This document shows, piece by piece, positions 48,675 through 58,545 of a stretch of 64,000 nt of DNA. The DNA comes from Leptasterias polaris (lineage: Eukaryota; Echinodermata; Asteroidea; Forcipulatida; Asteriidae). Position numbers and translations under genes: made by a program. Position 1 is the first letter of the stretch. Every line of letters begins with the position of its first letter. The notes under the pieces were generated by a model. It was not told the DNA's origin, searched no databases, and worked only from the letters and a program-made list of their open reading frames with translations. The DNA is taken from positions 620,001 to 684,000 of the forward strand of contig JAZGTN010000044.1 of assembly GCA_037783415.1 (NCBI GenBank), read 5' to 3'.

Positions 48675-50630
48675 ATGTTTAATCTCCAAGGGAATCTTCT
48701 GGGGAAATGTGGAGCTAGAAGAACCAGGAGGTTTGGGCATGCCCCAGTCAGGTACTACCCTAATTGTACATCAACATTCAACTTTATGTTATCTACATGT
48801 GGTGACATTGAACTAAACCCTGGACCAGACTCAACTAAATACAACAGAACCTTACTTAATGCTCGAAGCATTAGACATAAAGGTATTGACCTTGCATCAT
48901 CTATTGCATTTGATACCAACAACAAACAAATAGATATATTAGCATTTACAGAAACCTGGCTCACCGATCAAGATCATGACTCTGTTTTGAATCTACCAAC
49001 TGAGTACATAATTCACCGTAAAGATCGCCCTGCACCAGGGGGTGGTGTTCTCCTTGCAATAAACAACCATCTACACCCTGTTAGTCTTTGTGAACATGAG
49101 TCTACTGAGCTGGAATTGATGTGGGTGTCGGTATCTTGTCTTCACACAAAATGGCTCATCGGATTGATATACCGACCCCCCCAAATGAGAATATATCCTA
49201 CTGGGACAAATTAAACAATGCAGTTGGGAATATGGAACATCTTATTCCTGATTTTGATGGTGTTATTCTCATGGGAAATTTCAACGTAGCCTACTGTTCA
49301 CCAGGAGATGTATCTTCTAACCAGTCATCACTTTATGAAATTACTGATAACTTGCATTTTACACAGCTTGTTTCAGACATTACACATCCTTCACCTAGAA
49401 ACCCGTCAGTTGGAACCATAAAATTTGACCTCATATTTATCAGTAAGCCGGATTCTGTCACAAGTCGGCACTGTTCCAAATCCAGTCTCTAGTGACCACA
49501 ATGGAGTCAATTTTAACTTTCGGGCTAACCGTGCTCCACCTACTCCAGCAGTTGTGCGGCAGTTCCTGTCTTACAACAACCCTGACCATATTCAACACTT
49601 AAATGACCTCCTACACTATGCACCATGGGACCTTTTTATTGACAAAGATGACATCGAGTCAACGTGGGAAGGCTTCTTAGATTTGTAGATGCTGCAGTCA
49701 AGGATACCTTGCCTTCATCCACGAGACGTGTGAAAAAGAACAACTATCCATGGATTAATGGTGAATTGAAGCGTCTCATCTTCCGAAAACGCAAACTCTT
49801 TCACAGGGCTAGAAAGTCTGCAAATCAAGAAGACTGGACCATTTATAAACAATTACGTAATCAAATCAAATACAAAATTCGTGTTGCCTATAAGAAATTT
49901 GTTTAATGGTATAAAGATGCATCTTTGTGACAATGGTCTTTTAAACTAAAGCCAACATGGTTTTGTTGCTCGTAGGTCATGCGTGACCCAGCTAATAAAT
50001 GTTCACCATGCATGGGCTTCCATTCTTGACCAGCGTAATCCACCCAGGATAGATGCTGTCTTTCTAGACATCTCTAAAGAATTTGACCGTATGCCTCACC
50101 AACACATGCTTACCAAACTTGGTACTATGTTCAACATTAGGGATTCTCTTTGGAGATGGGTCAAGGATTTTCTGGTCGACCGTCAACAGCGGGTGCACTT
50201 TCTTGGGGAAACATCTGAATGGGCCAATGTTCGATCAGGCGTACCCCAGGGGAGTGTGCTCCCCTTACTCTTCAACTTGTTCATTAATGATATCACTTTT
50301 GGATTAAAATCTACTTGTGTATTATTTGCTGATGACATCTTAATATATCGGTCAATCAAATATATCTGTGATGTAACTGTTTTACAACAGGATCTAGACA
50401 AGCTGTACAGCTGCTGTACCAACAATGGAATGACTTTTAATGCTATTAAATCTAAAGTTATGCATGTTACTAGAAAACGTAACTTGCAGCTGCCCATTTA
50501 CATGTTAGGTCACTCTCAATTATCCATTACTAGTTCATTTAAATACCTTGGTGTAACTTTAAATGCTCAGTTAACTTGGAATGATCATGTTAAGAATGTT
50601 ATTTCTCGTGCAAATAGATGCTAGGATTAA
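48675..50630 (+). pseudogene. CR1-like non-LTR retrotransposon ORF (endonuclease + reverse transcriptase), broken
   Basis: The ORF begins with a 2A-type peptide (CGDIELNPGP, residues 42-51). An APE-type endonuclease follows (LNARSIRHK, FTETWL, LIYRPP, SDHNG), then a basic region and a reverse transcriptase (SGVPQGSVLPLLFNLFIND, VLFADDILIYR, KYLGVTLN). The reading is split over at least four frames: shifts near 49,180, 49,450 and 49,660, a stop at 49,906, and a deletion near 49,910-49,980 that removes the N-terminal part of the RT. The endonuclease GDFN motif reads GNFN, and the RT box has SVLPLLF where SVLGPLLF is usual. It cannot be active. Domain order and motifs fit the CR1/L2 group. Confidence 0.88.
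48798..48827 (+). other. 2A-type ribosome-skipping motif in the LINE ORF
   Basis: Codons for CGDIELNPGP match the D-[VI]-E-x-N-P-G-P consensus. In working 2A sequences the ribosome omits the Gly-Pro bond, releasing an N-terminal peptide. Here that peptide would be 50 residues. 2A motifs at the N-terminus of LINE ORFs are known from sea urchin CR1-like elements. Confidence 0.85.
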
Positions 50631-50689
50631 TAAGGACTGTTGCATTTAATTCATCTGTTAGTGCTAAACTATGTTTGTACAAGAGTCTA

Positions 50690-50960
50690 TTCATTTGAAG
50701 AGAACAAGACCAATAATACATCAGTTTGGCTTATATTCGAGGTAATTACTAATTTAAAGCTGCTGTTCAGTTGAAGAGGACCAAGTACATCATTTTGGTT
50801 CATATTCGGAAAAAGTTTGAGGCTAGTAAATTAGTACATGTTCAGTTTAAGTGAACAAGAGCAGTACTACAGCAGTATTGGTCATGTTTGAGGCTTGTAA
50901 TGAGTACCTGTTCAGTTTAAGTGAACATGAGCAGTATTATTACTGTTTTATGGACAATAG
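50690..50960. repeat. Start of ~70-bp satellite array (diverged copies)
   Basis: Diverged units (GTTCAGTTGAAGAGGACCAAG, GTTCAGTTTAAGTGAACAAGAGC) begin directly after the LINE RT, so the units may derive from the element's 3' part. The array is then interrupted until about 51,375. Confidence 0.7.
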
Positions 50961-51374
50961 GCCTAATTACACATTGCTGTCGTGGTTTTAAACTTCAGAG
51001 AACTGCTAGGGCAAGACTAATTATGTAAACTCGTTTATTTTGGTTTTATAGTAAGTCTCTATAAGAACCTTCAGGGCACTGATATTATCATTGTTTTTGC
51101 CTTATATGTGCGTTTTTAGAATTGGCAGATTTACGTTTATACACATTATGTAGAAGACGGTCGCCAAGTCTTTGTGCTTGGGATAAGAGGCTGGGACCAC
51201 AGAGACATTTTAATCATGATTTTGAGGCATCGTTATATCAAAAACAAATCAATATCTTAAAAAGTTGCCAACGCAGACGACTCAAAACAAGAATTTTCTG
51301 CTTCTCGCACTCCGTTACACCTGTATACCAAATTTCAGACGATTTGGAAACAAAATATTTTCGGCCGATTTTGG
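50961..51374 (+). other. Unique segment interrupting the satellite
   Basis: About 410 bp with no satellite units. An ORF at 51122-51415 encodes a basic 97-residue peptide (LCRRRSPSLCAWDKRL, SCQRRRLKTRIFCF) that I do not recognise. It could be a gene or transposon fragment carried into the array. Confidence 0.4.
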
Positions 51375-52927
51375 AAAATAAATTGAGGCTAGTTATTAGT
51401 ACATGTTCAATTTAAGTGAACAAGAGCAGTATTACAGCAGTATTGGTCATGTTTAAAGCTTGTAATGAGTACCTGCTCAGTTTAAGTTCAACATGAGCAG
51501 CAATCCAGCAGTGTTGGTCATGTTTGAGGCTTGTAATGAGTACATGTTCAGTTTAATAAGTGAACAAGAGCAGTAATACAGCAGTGTTGGTTGAGTTTGA
51601 GGCTTGTAATGAGTACATGTTCAGTTTAAGTGAACAAGAGCAGTATTGGTCATATGATGCTTGTAATGAGTATGCATGTTCAGTTTAATTGAACAAGAGT
51701 AGTAATACACTAGTATTGGTCATGTTTGAGGCTACTTGTTCAGTTTAAGTGAAACAAGAGCAGTAATACAGCAGTATTATATAGCCATGTTTGAGGCTTG
51801 CATAATGAGTAATTGTTCAGTTTAAGTGAAACAAGAGCAGCAATACAGAAGTTCTGGTCATGTTTGAGGCTTTAATTGTAATGAGTACATATAAGTGAAA
51901 CAAGAGCAGTAATACAGCAGTATTTGTCATGTTTGAGGCTTGTATAAAGAGTACCTGTTTAGTTTAAGTGAAACAAGAGCAGCAATACAGCAGTATTGTT
52001 CATTTTTGAGGCTTGTATAATGAGTAACTGATCAGTTTAAGAGAAACAAGAGCAGCAATACAGCAGTATTGTTCATTTTTGAGGCTTGTAATGAGTACAT
52101 GTTCAGTTTAAGTGAACAAGAGCAGTAATACAGCAGTATTGGCCATGTTTGAGGCTTGTAATGACTACGTTCAGTTTAAGTGATACAAGAGCAGCAATAC
52201 AGCAGTATTGGTTATGTTTGAGGCTTTTATAATGAGTAACTGATCAGTTTAAGTGATCAAGAGCAGTATTAGACAGCAGTATTAGTCATTTTGAGGCTTG
52301 AGTACATGTTCAGTTTAAGTGAAACAAGAGCAGCAATACAGCAGTATTGGCCATGTTTGAGGCTAATTGTCATGACTTCATGTTCAGTTTAAGTGAACAA
52401 GAGCAGTAAAACACCAGTATTGGTCGTGTTTGAGGCTTGTAATGAAGTGAAGTGAAACAGGAGCAGCAATACACTAGTATTGTATAATGAGTAACTGTTC
52501 AGTTTGTGAACAAGAGCAGTAGGCCTAATACAGCAGTATTGGCCATGTTTGAGGCTTGTGACTTCATGTTCAGTTTAAGTGATCAAGAGCAGTAATACAG
52601 CAGTATTAGTCTTTTTTGAGGCTTGTAATGAGTACATGCTCAGTTGAAGTGAAACAAGAGCAGTATTACAGCAGAATTGGTCATGTTTGAGGCTTCCTGT
52701 TCAGTTTAAGTGAAACAAGAGCAGTAAAACAGCAGTATTGGTCATGTTTGAGGCTAGTATGAGTACATGTACAGTTTAAGTGAAACAAGAGCAGCAATAC
52801 ACTAGTATTGGTCATGTTTGAGGCTTGTATAATGAGTAACTGTTCAGTTTAAGTGAACAAGAGCAGTAATACAGAAGTGTTGGTCATGAGGCAGTTACTG
52901 AAGAAAGTGTTCAGTTGAAGAGAACAT
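51375..52927. repeat. Satellite array, unit about 70 bp, roughly 20 copies
   Basis: The unit contains GTTCAGTTTAAGTGAACAAG, AGCAGTAATACAGCAGTATTGG and TCATGTTTGAGGCTTGTAA, repeated head to tail. Units vary in length by small indels (for example GAACAAG/GAAACAAG; presence of TATAATGAG). TTCAGTTTAAGTGAA is a near-palindrome in each unit. Confidence 0.95.
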
Positions 52928-53964
52928 CAGGGGCGGATCCAGGATTTTTTTAACCGGGAGGCACAACGGAGCAACCAAGATATTGTATTAGAGGTAGACA
53001 AAAATGGGTTGGGTCCAGGGGCCGGCCTTACATCCCCTGGTGGGGTCCAGGGGCGAAGCCCCGGTGGGGGTTCAGGGGGCTAAGCCCCCTGAAGCTCTGA
53101 GCCTTTGGCGTTCTCGTTCTGTGGGGTGAAAAATCAGGCCTCCATGAGCCTAAAACAGAGAAATAGACAAACTTTTATAGGAAATCAGATCCATATAAAT
53201 CTTCTAAATTTACTGGAAACATTTTTGTAACATCGATGGTGGGGGTTTTGGCATTTTGAGGGGTGAAAAACCAAGCCTCCATGTGCCTAAAACAGAGAAA
53301 TAGACACACTCTTATTGGAAATCAGATCCATATAAATCTTCTAAGTTTACTCTAAAAATGTCTGTAACATCGATGGTGGGGTCCAGGGGTGAGGTCCCGG
53401 TGGGGGTCCAGGGGGCGAAGCCCCCGGAAGCTCCGAGCTTTTGGCACTTTGAGGGGTGAAAAATCAAGCCTCTGTGTGCCTGAAACCGAGAAATAGACAC
53501 ACTTTTTAAGCACTTCTTATCCATACCACTCTTCTAATTTCACTCAAAGAAAATTTTAATCCCACAAATCTCGCGTTTGGATCTGGTCGCTGCAATATCT
53601 GGTTTCATGCATATTCATTCAAAAAATATAGTTCAAGCTTATAGTGTAGTCTTTACACTTGAATGCCAGAACGACATGAAATATATTTTATGCAGGACAA
53701 ATTGGCACGTCAGGTTTCAAACACTTATGCTATCGTGCAAATCTAAGCAATTACAAGTGACATATCATGAAAGATTCATTTTGGCAGAAAGAAACAAATT
53801 TGATAGGCATAGGATGAAAAACAAATCCATTCTGCCGCTGGGGGAAAAGACACCACACCACCACACTTGTGGCTAATTTTTAAGCAGAATTTTTTATTAT
53901 TTTTTTTCAAATTTTACCCGGGGGGCACGTGCCCCCTGCCCCCCACCCCCTGGATCCGCGCCTG
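52928..53964. mobile_element. TIR DNA element inserted in the satellite (about 1.04 kb)
   Basis: The ends CAGGGGCGGATCCAGG and the complement of CAGGCGCGGATCCAGG are inverted repeats, with G/C-rich subterminal parts. AACAT stands on both sides, a likely target duplication. Inside, a segment (GTCCAGGGGCGAAGCCCC..., AAACAGAGAAATAGACA..., ATCAGATCCATATAAATCTT) is repeated about three times. No transposase found; ends of the CAGGGGCGG type are common in hAT-like non-autonomous elements, but the short duplication leaves the superfamily open. The ORF at 53577-53876 is not recognised. Confidence 0.8.
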
Positions 53965-54199
53965 AACATGGCAACAATAACACCTTTTAGTCAATTACTT
54001 AGTATTTAGTTGAAGAGATTTTGACCAGTATTACATCGTTTTGTTTTAATCGAAAAACCAAAGTTTTTAAAGTTAAATTGTTCAACGTTTATTTCACTGC
54101 ATTATTCACTTCCCTTCTATTCATCCCGAATCACTTTGAAAGCTTCGCTTTGATATGCAAATTGTTCATAGTGGGGTCATTCATCTGTGCCGCACAAAG

Positions 54200-56820
54200 A
54201 AAGACAACATGGCCGACGGAGAAACACTCCATGTACTCTCAAAAGTTTTCCTCATTTTATAGCGAACTCCGATGACAAAATCACAGCAAAAAGAGCGAGG
54301 TGAGTTGAATATTTCTTATAGAATCCATTACATGAATTCTGGAGAATATAAGTTTCTAAATCAGTCAAAATTTAAAAAGCTTAAGGCTTCCCCGAATTGA
54401 GTGTGGCGGCGCCCTGTGGATGGAGGAGCCCATCATGAACCGGGGGTACGTGGCGACGTACTTGAATTATGCGTTGCATGTTAAAAGTGTACCCAACCCG
54501 TAAGTCGCTATAGACGAAGTGTTAATGTGAAAAGGCCGAAAACGTTTGTAAGAATCGTTTAATATTTTCGAGACTCGGGAATGGCAACTTGGTAGTAAAC
54601 GTGAGGGCATGGGGATGATTGGGGGTGGGGGTGCACATGGGGTGCACCAAGATCTCCGAAGTTAAAGCTAAACACTGATGATCATTCTAAGAGAGGGAGC
54701 GGGCAGCAGCGGCATGGGTCAGGGGCCTTGTTTTCCCCTACATATATGGGGGGCTTGCCCCCTGTAACATGAGCGATAGAGTCTTTCATTCACTATTTCT
54801 TAGTTCCATTGTCACATTTGTATTGAGCCTAGTAAGGCTAGTGAACCTAGTAAGCTAATTCAGATTATCCTTAATCATTTTAACCATAAGGAAACATTTT
54901 GTATCTATCAAGGGAAATCATAAATGTAATCATTCTGATCATTTGTTCCCTTTACGCAGTGAGGAGAAATGTACATCAAGAGCAGCTGAGAATCCAGTTA
55001 GATGACTCAGACTACTCCAAAATGGGATCCTCACCATGAACATGAGAAGTGCACAACAAGAAGAGCCTCGTATTTAAGGTAAACACCAATGAAGATATTA
55101 GTACTCCTTTTTGGAGGTTGGAGGGGTGGGGGAGGGGCTGGATAGATTTATATATCAAATTTGTTGTGCTTGGGAGGGGATGTGGATGTCAATATTTAAT
55201 GTTTTAAGCTAGTTAAGGTTATAGTCTTGGTCTAAGCCTTGATCCTTGGAAAGTTATTTAGTGGATGAAATACAGTCCAACAGCTTTGGGTTGGGGGTTG
55301 GGGGTTGGCTGGTGGGTGGGGGAAGTTTGAGAGAAAGGTAGATCTAGCATGGCACATGAATGTCTTATAGACATGGGCCCAATTGTTAAGCACAAAACGT
55401 AGCTTAGAACATCATAACGATGATTACCAGAACAACGTTACCAGCCAAAATTTTATGTCACCATCTTTGACCGGTGTGCTTACTTTTTGTTATGCAAACA
55501 AGTTGATAAGCAAAATTTGCTGTTTTAAGCAGCTCATTGAAATTGGGTCCTGGTTTGTTTTAGTGTGCTTGGGAGGGGAAGTGGAGTTCACCGTTCAATG
55601 ACAAACTTACTCATCGATTGGGATTACGCCAACCATTAGGATTGGATATTTGTTGGGAAATTACTGAAATATTATATTTGGATAAAAAAATGTAGATGGA
55701 ATATTTAGTCAGTTACACTGCTCCCTCATTTACTCCACTCAGGTTTTTACCTTGTGCTGGCACTTCCCAAGAGCATCCGTGCACCAAGCAGATTGTTAGC
55801 ACCTACCTTGCTCAAGTGTCTCCATCTAAAGTAAGTTTATAATACCTAAAAGGGAGGGTACAAGCATTAATTTGTTTGGCATGGGCTGTGTTAGATGCAG
55901 TGACGTACCTCTTAGTAATATCACTGGCTTTTTAACAAGTTGACACTAAATTTTCATCCTCTGGTTGGAATTAGAAGCACCATACAAGCAATGAAATATT
56001 CATAAAATTTGCTAGATATTCGTCATAAATCTTTTGCCTCTCAGCCTCGGTAACTCATTTGTACATGTATGTAATTAAATAAAGAGCGATTTGGTCCTAG
56101 CTGGTTCAGCTCTGAACAACTCTGCCAAAAAACCCAATTGAGCTTCTGAAAAACACATAAACCCAAGGAGTTGTACTTAGACATTGATTAATGAGTTTCC
56201 ATCTTTGTTCGTTACAGGTTGGGAGAAACATTCAGGGGCATGTACACACCACCTGATGCAATAGCTTCCTACTCTGAAATGCTCTGATCCTCAACGAGAC
56301 AAAGAATCTATTGCAGCCTTGGAACAATCGCCATCTGATGGAAACAAGCAGATGATTATAACTATGGACAAAAGTGATTATTGCTACACTGATTCTCTGG
56401 ACGAGATGAAGCAACTTTATCAGCAGTTCGAGAACCTTCGTAATTTTGATTTAAGTAAATGGTTAACACTTTGCTGAAACTTTTAATGTCTTTGGAGATG
56501 ATGAAGTTGTTTTCCCCAAAAAACTTACCCAAAAACTTAACAACGGGAAACAAACTCTTTCTTACAGATGCAAATCAACTGAAGACTCCTTTTAAATTTT
56601 AATTTAAAGTGTCAAGAAGACAACGTTTGAAACTACTACAAGAGAAGTCATCTTCCTGAATATATTTCCATAAAAGAACTATTCAAAACTTGTGCTAAAT
56701 AGTTAATTTAAAACGTTTGAACTCTAACAGAATAAAGGCTGATGCTGTTTAAGGGCAAATCAACTAAACCAAAGGGTATACATAGTTGTGAATAAAGTTT
56801 TACAAATAAGGTTTCCCCTT
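54200..56820 (+). other. Candidate four-exon transcript, lncRNA or decayed small gene
   Basis: Proposed exons: up to 54299 (AGCGAG|gtgagt), 54960-55078 (ttacgcag ... TTAAG|gtaaac), 55743-55830 (cactcag ... TAAA|gtaagt) and 56218 to about 56,800 (ttacag; AATAAA at about 56,729 and 56,792). A Kozak-like acATGG near 54,209 opens a 17-codon frame that stops. Another ATG at 54272 runs across the first junction to TGA at 55037-55039, a 35-residue peptide starting MTKSQQKERVRR. Exon 3 plus exon 4 also give an open frame (LLKCLHLK|LGETFRGMYTPPDAIASYSEML, split at the junction) and then, shifted by one base, DKESIAALEQSPSDGNKQ to DLSKWLTLC (stop 56477). That suggests a former coding gene with a frameshift. 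No family recognised. Confidence 0.4.
55375..55550. mobile_element. Small MITE with GGGCCCAAT ends, copy 2
   Basis: It starts GGGCCCAATTGTTAAGCA and ends TTTAAGCAGCTCATTG-AAATTGGGTCC, an inverted pair like that of the element at 19537-19768. It lies in the second intron of the candidate transcript. Confidence 0.65.
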
Positions 56821-57016
56821 TGGTTGATTTGCTTTACCTTGACGTTGTCTGATTATTTGAGTTGTCTTGTGTATTTGGCCGCCATGTTTGCCCACAATGC
56901 AACATGAATTGGGTGTGTATTAATTTTATAAAAGTTTTGATGCGTAAAATACTTTGCTAAGAGCGCGTAATACACATCATTTGCGTTGTTGGAAAACATG
57001 GTGACCTGAAGGTCCA

Positions 57017-57107
57017 TCTTATCTTGGTGGAACCCACCCCCTCCCTGTAGAAACTGACCACTTAGGTTGGTTTCTACAGGGAGGGGTGGGTTCCACCGAG
57101 ATAAGAT
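57017..57107. repeat. Hairpin: inverted repeat with about 38-bp arms
   Basis: The left arm (TCTTATCTTGGTGGAACC...) and right arm (...GGTTCCACCGAGATAAGA) are complementary with one mismatch and a one-base indel in the C/G run, around a loop of about 15 bases. It may be a small MITE or a fold-back; no precursor-miRNA context was recognised. Confidence 0.85.
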
Positions 57108-57539
57108 AGACTCTCACTCTTTGGGGAGAACACGCGGTGGGGGTAGGTTTCACATAAATAAGACAAAAAGTACAGAGAGGGGGGCACATTTCAATTGTTT
57201 TATTTTTTTTTTAATTTAAAAGAGTTGTGCCCACACCTGTGCCTGTCAGTGGTCCCCCCTCGACTACCCAGAACTTGTAGTGACTTGAAGGCCCAAGTGC
57301 AATGGTTGATATGTTCTATGTTCTCTGTTCAGTGAAGTTCAAATAGATGTACCATCAGCATTCGACTTCAATGATGTAATGTCTTACAAGACTTGACGAG
57401 CTAGACGCAATTGTTGCACTTTGTTTTTGTCGCAGAAGTATTGAGCAGAAGGAAGTTGTTGCTTGCTTAAATGAGTGACGCCCCCAAGAGTGCTTAAGAT
57501 TTCACCCCTTGTTGTAAGTTACCCGGGTGCACTGGTGGT

Positions 57540-57700
57540 GCCGAGAGATGTCAACTCTTGTTCCAATGATATCCTAACCCAATAGATGATGAAGACTTTT
57601 ATCCAGATGATCGTATGCTGGTCGGAGAAACATGTTCAACAATGGCCATAATTTCCCACTTGCTTTTCATGGGGCAGCAATTTGGACATTCAGATGTAGT
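57540..57700 (+). repeat. Segment with an inverted homologue at 63700-63850; open coding frame
   Basis: Contains ACCCAATAGATGATGAAGAC and GGAGAAACATGTTC, which recur in reverse complement near 63,770-63,835. One frame is open from about 57,575 to a TGA at about 57,709 and includes PIDDEDFYPDDRMLVGETC; the other copy gives DPMDDEDF and then a stop. The shared protein-like reading suggests fragments of one duplicated exon. Family unknown. Confidence 0.5.
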
Positions 57701-57984
57701 CGACTGACAAAATGACTACAGAGAACTTAATTTTGACAGACTTTGATCAAAAACAAAGTCATAACTGTACAAAACCAAACGCTACAAACATTGAGGAAAA
57801 TGTTTGATGTAAAAACTTTGATCTGGAAACTGTTTTAGTGGTGACCTTTTGAACTTAGTCGCCAATAAATACCAAAGATGACATATTGAATTAATAAAAT
57901 ACCTTATATTCTACATCCACGCTATCACTGCCTTTGAACACAGACTAATGTGATACACCCATTATTGACATGGGTAACTCACTT

Positions 57985-58545
57985 TAAGTATTCAACAAAT
58001 CATAAAAGGGGAAATATGGGTGATTTATCAGACAATGTGAATGTATGGGTGAACTGCCACACAAGGGAAGTGTGAGACTCTCACCAAATGAGGGAATTTA
58101 TGGAAAATCACACAAAGGGAAGTGAGGCAAAATAAAACTAGCACAAGGGGAAGTATGGGTAATCAAAGAGACGGGTAAATGATGGGTAAACTGCCACACA
58201 TTATTGGGGAGGGGTGAGACTTTCACCAATTGATGGTACTATTGGTAATTTTCCACACAAGGGGAAGTATGGGTATTTAACACAAGCAGAAGTCTTAGTT
58301 AATTGCCACACAAAGGGGATGGGTAATTAAGCAGATGGGGTAAATGATGGGTAAACTGTCACACATAGGGAAGTGTGAGACTTTCACCAATTGAGGGGAC
58401 TATTGGTAACTCGCCACAAAAGGAGAAGTGTAGGTAATTAAAACAAGGGGAAGTATGGGTTATTCCCCAAACAAGTGGAAGTATGGCTGATTAAAGACAA
58501 GGGAAAGTACGGGTGATTAATTCTCACAACATAAGTATGGGTGAA
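57985..58545. repeat. Minisatellite, left block (about 25-30 bp units)
   Basis: Units of the form CACACAAGGGGAAGTATGGGTGATT, with variants (TAATTAA, GAGACTTTCACCAATTG), repeat to the edge of the LINE insertion. The same unit continues on the far side of the LINE from about 63,181. Confidence 0.9.
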
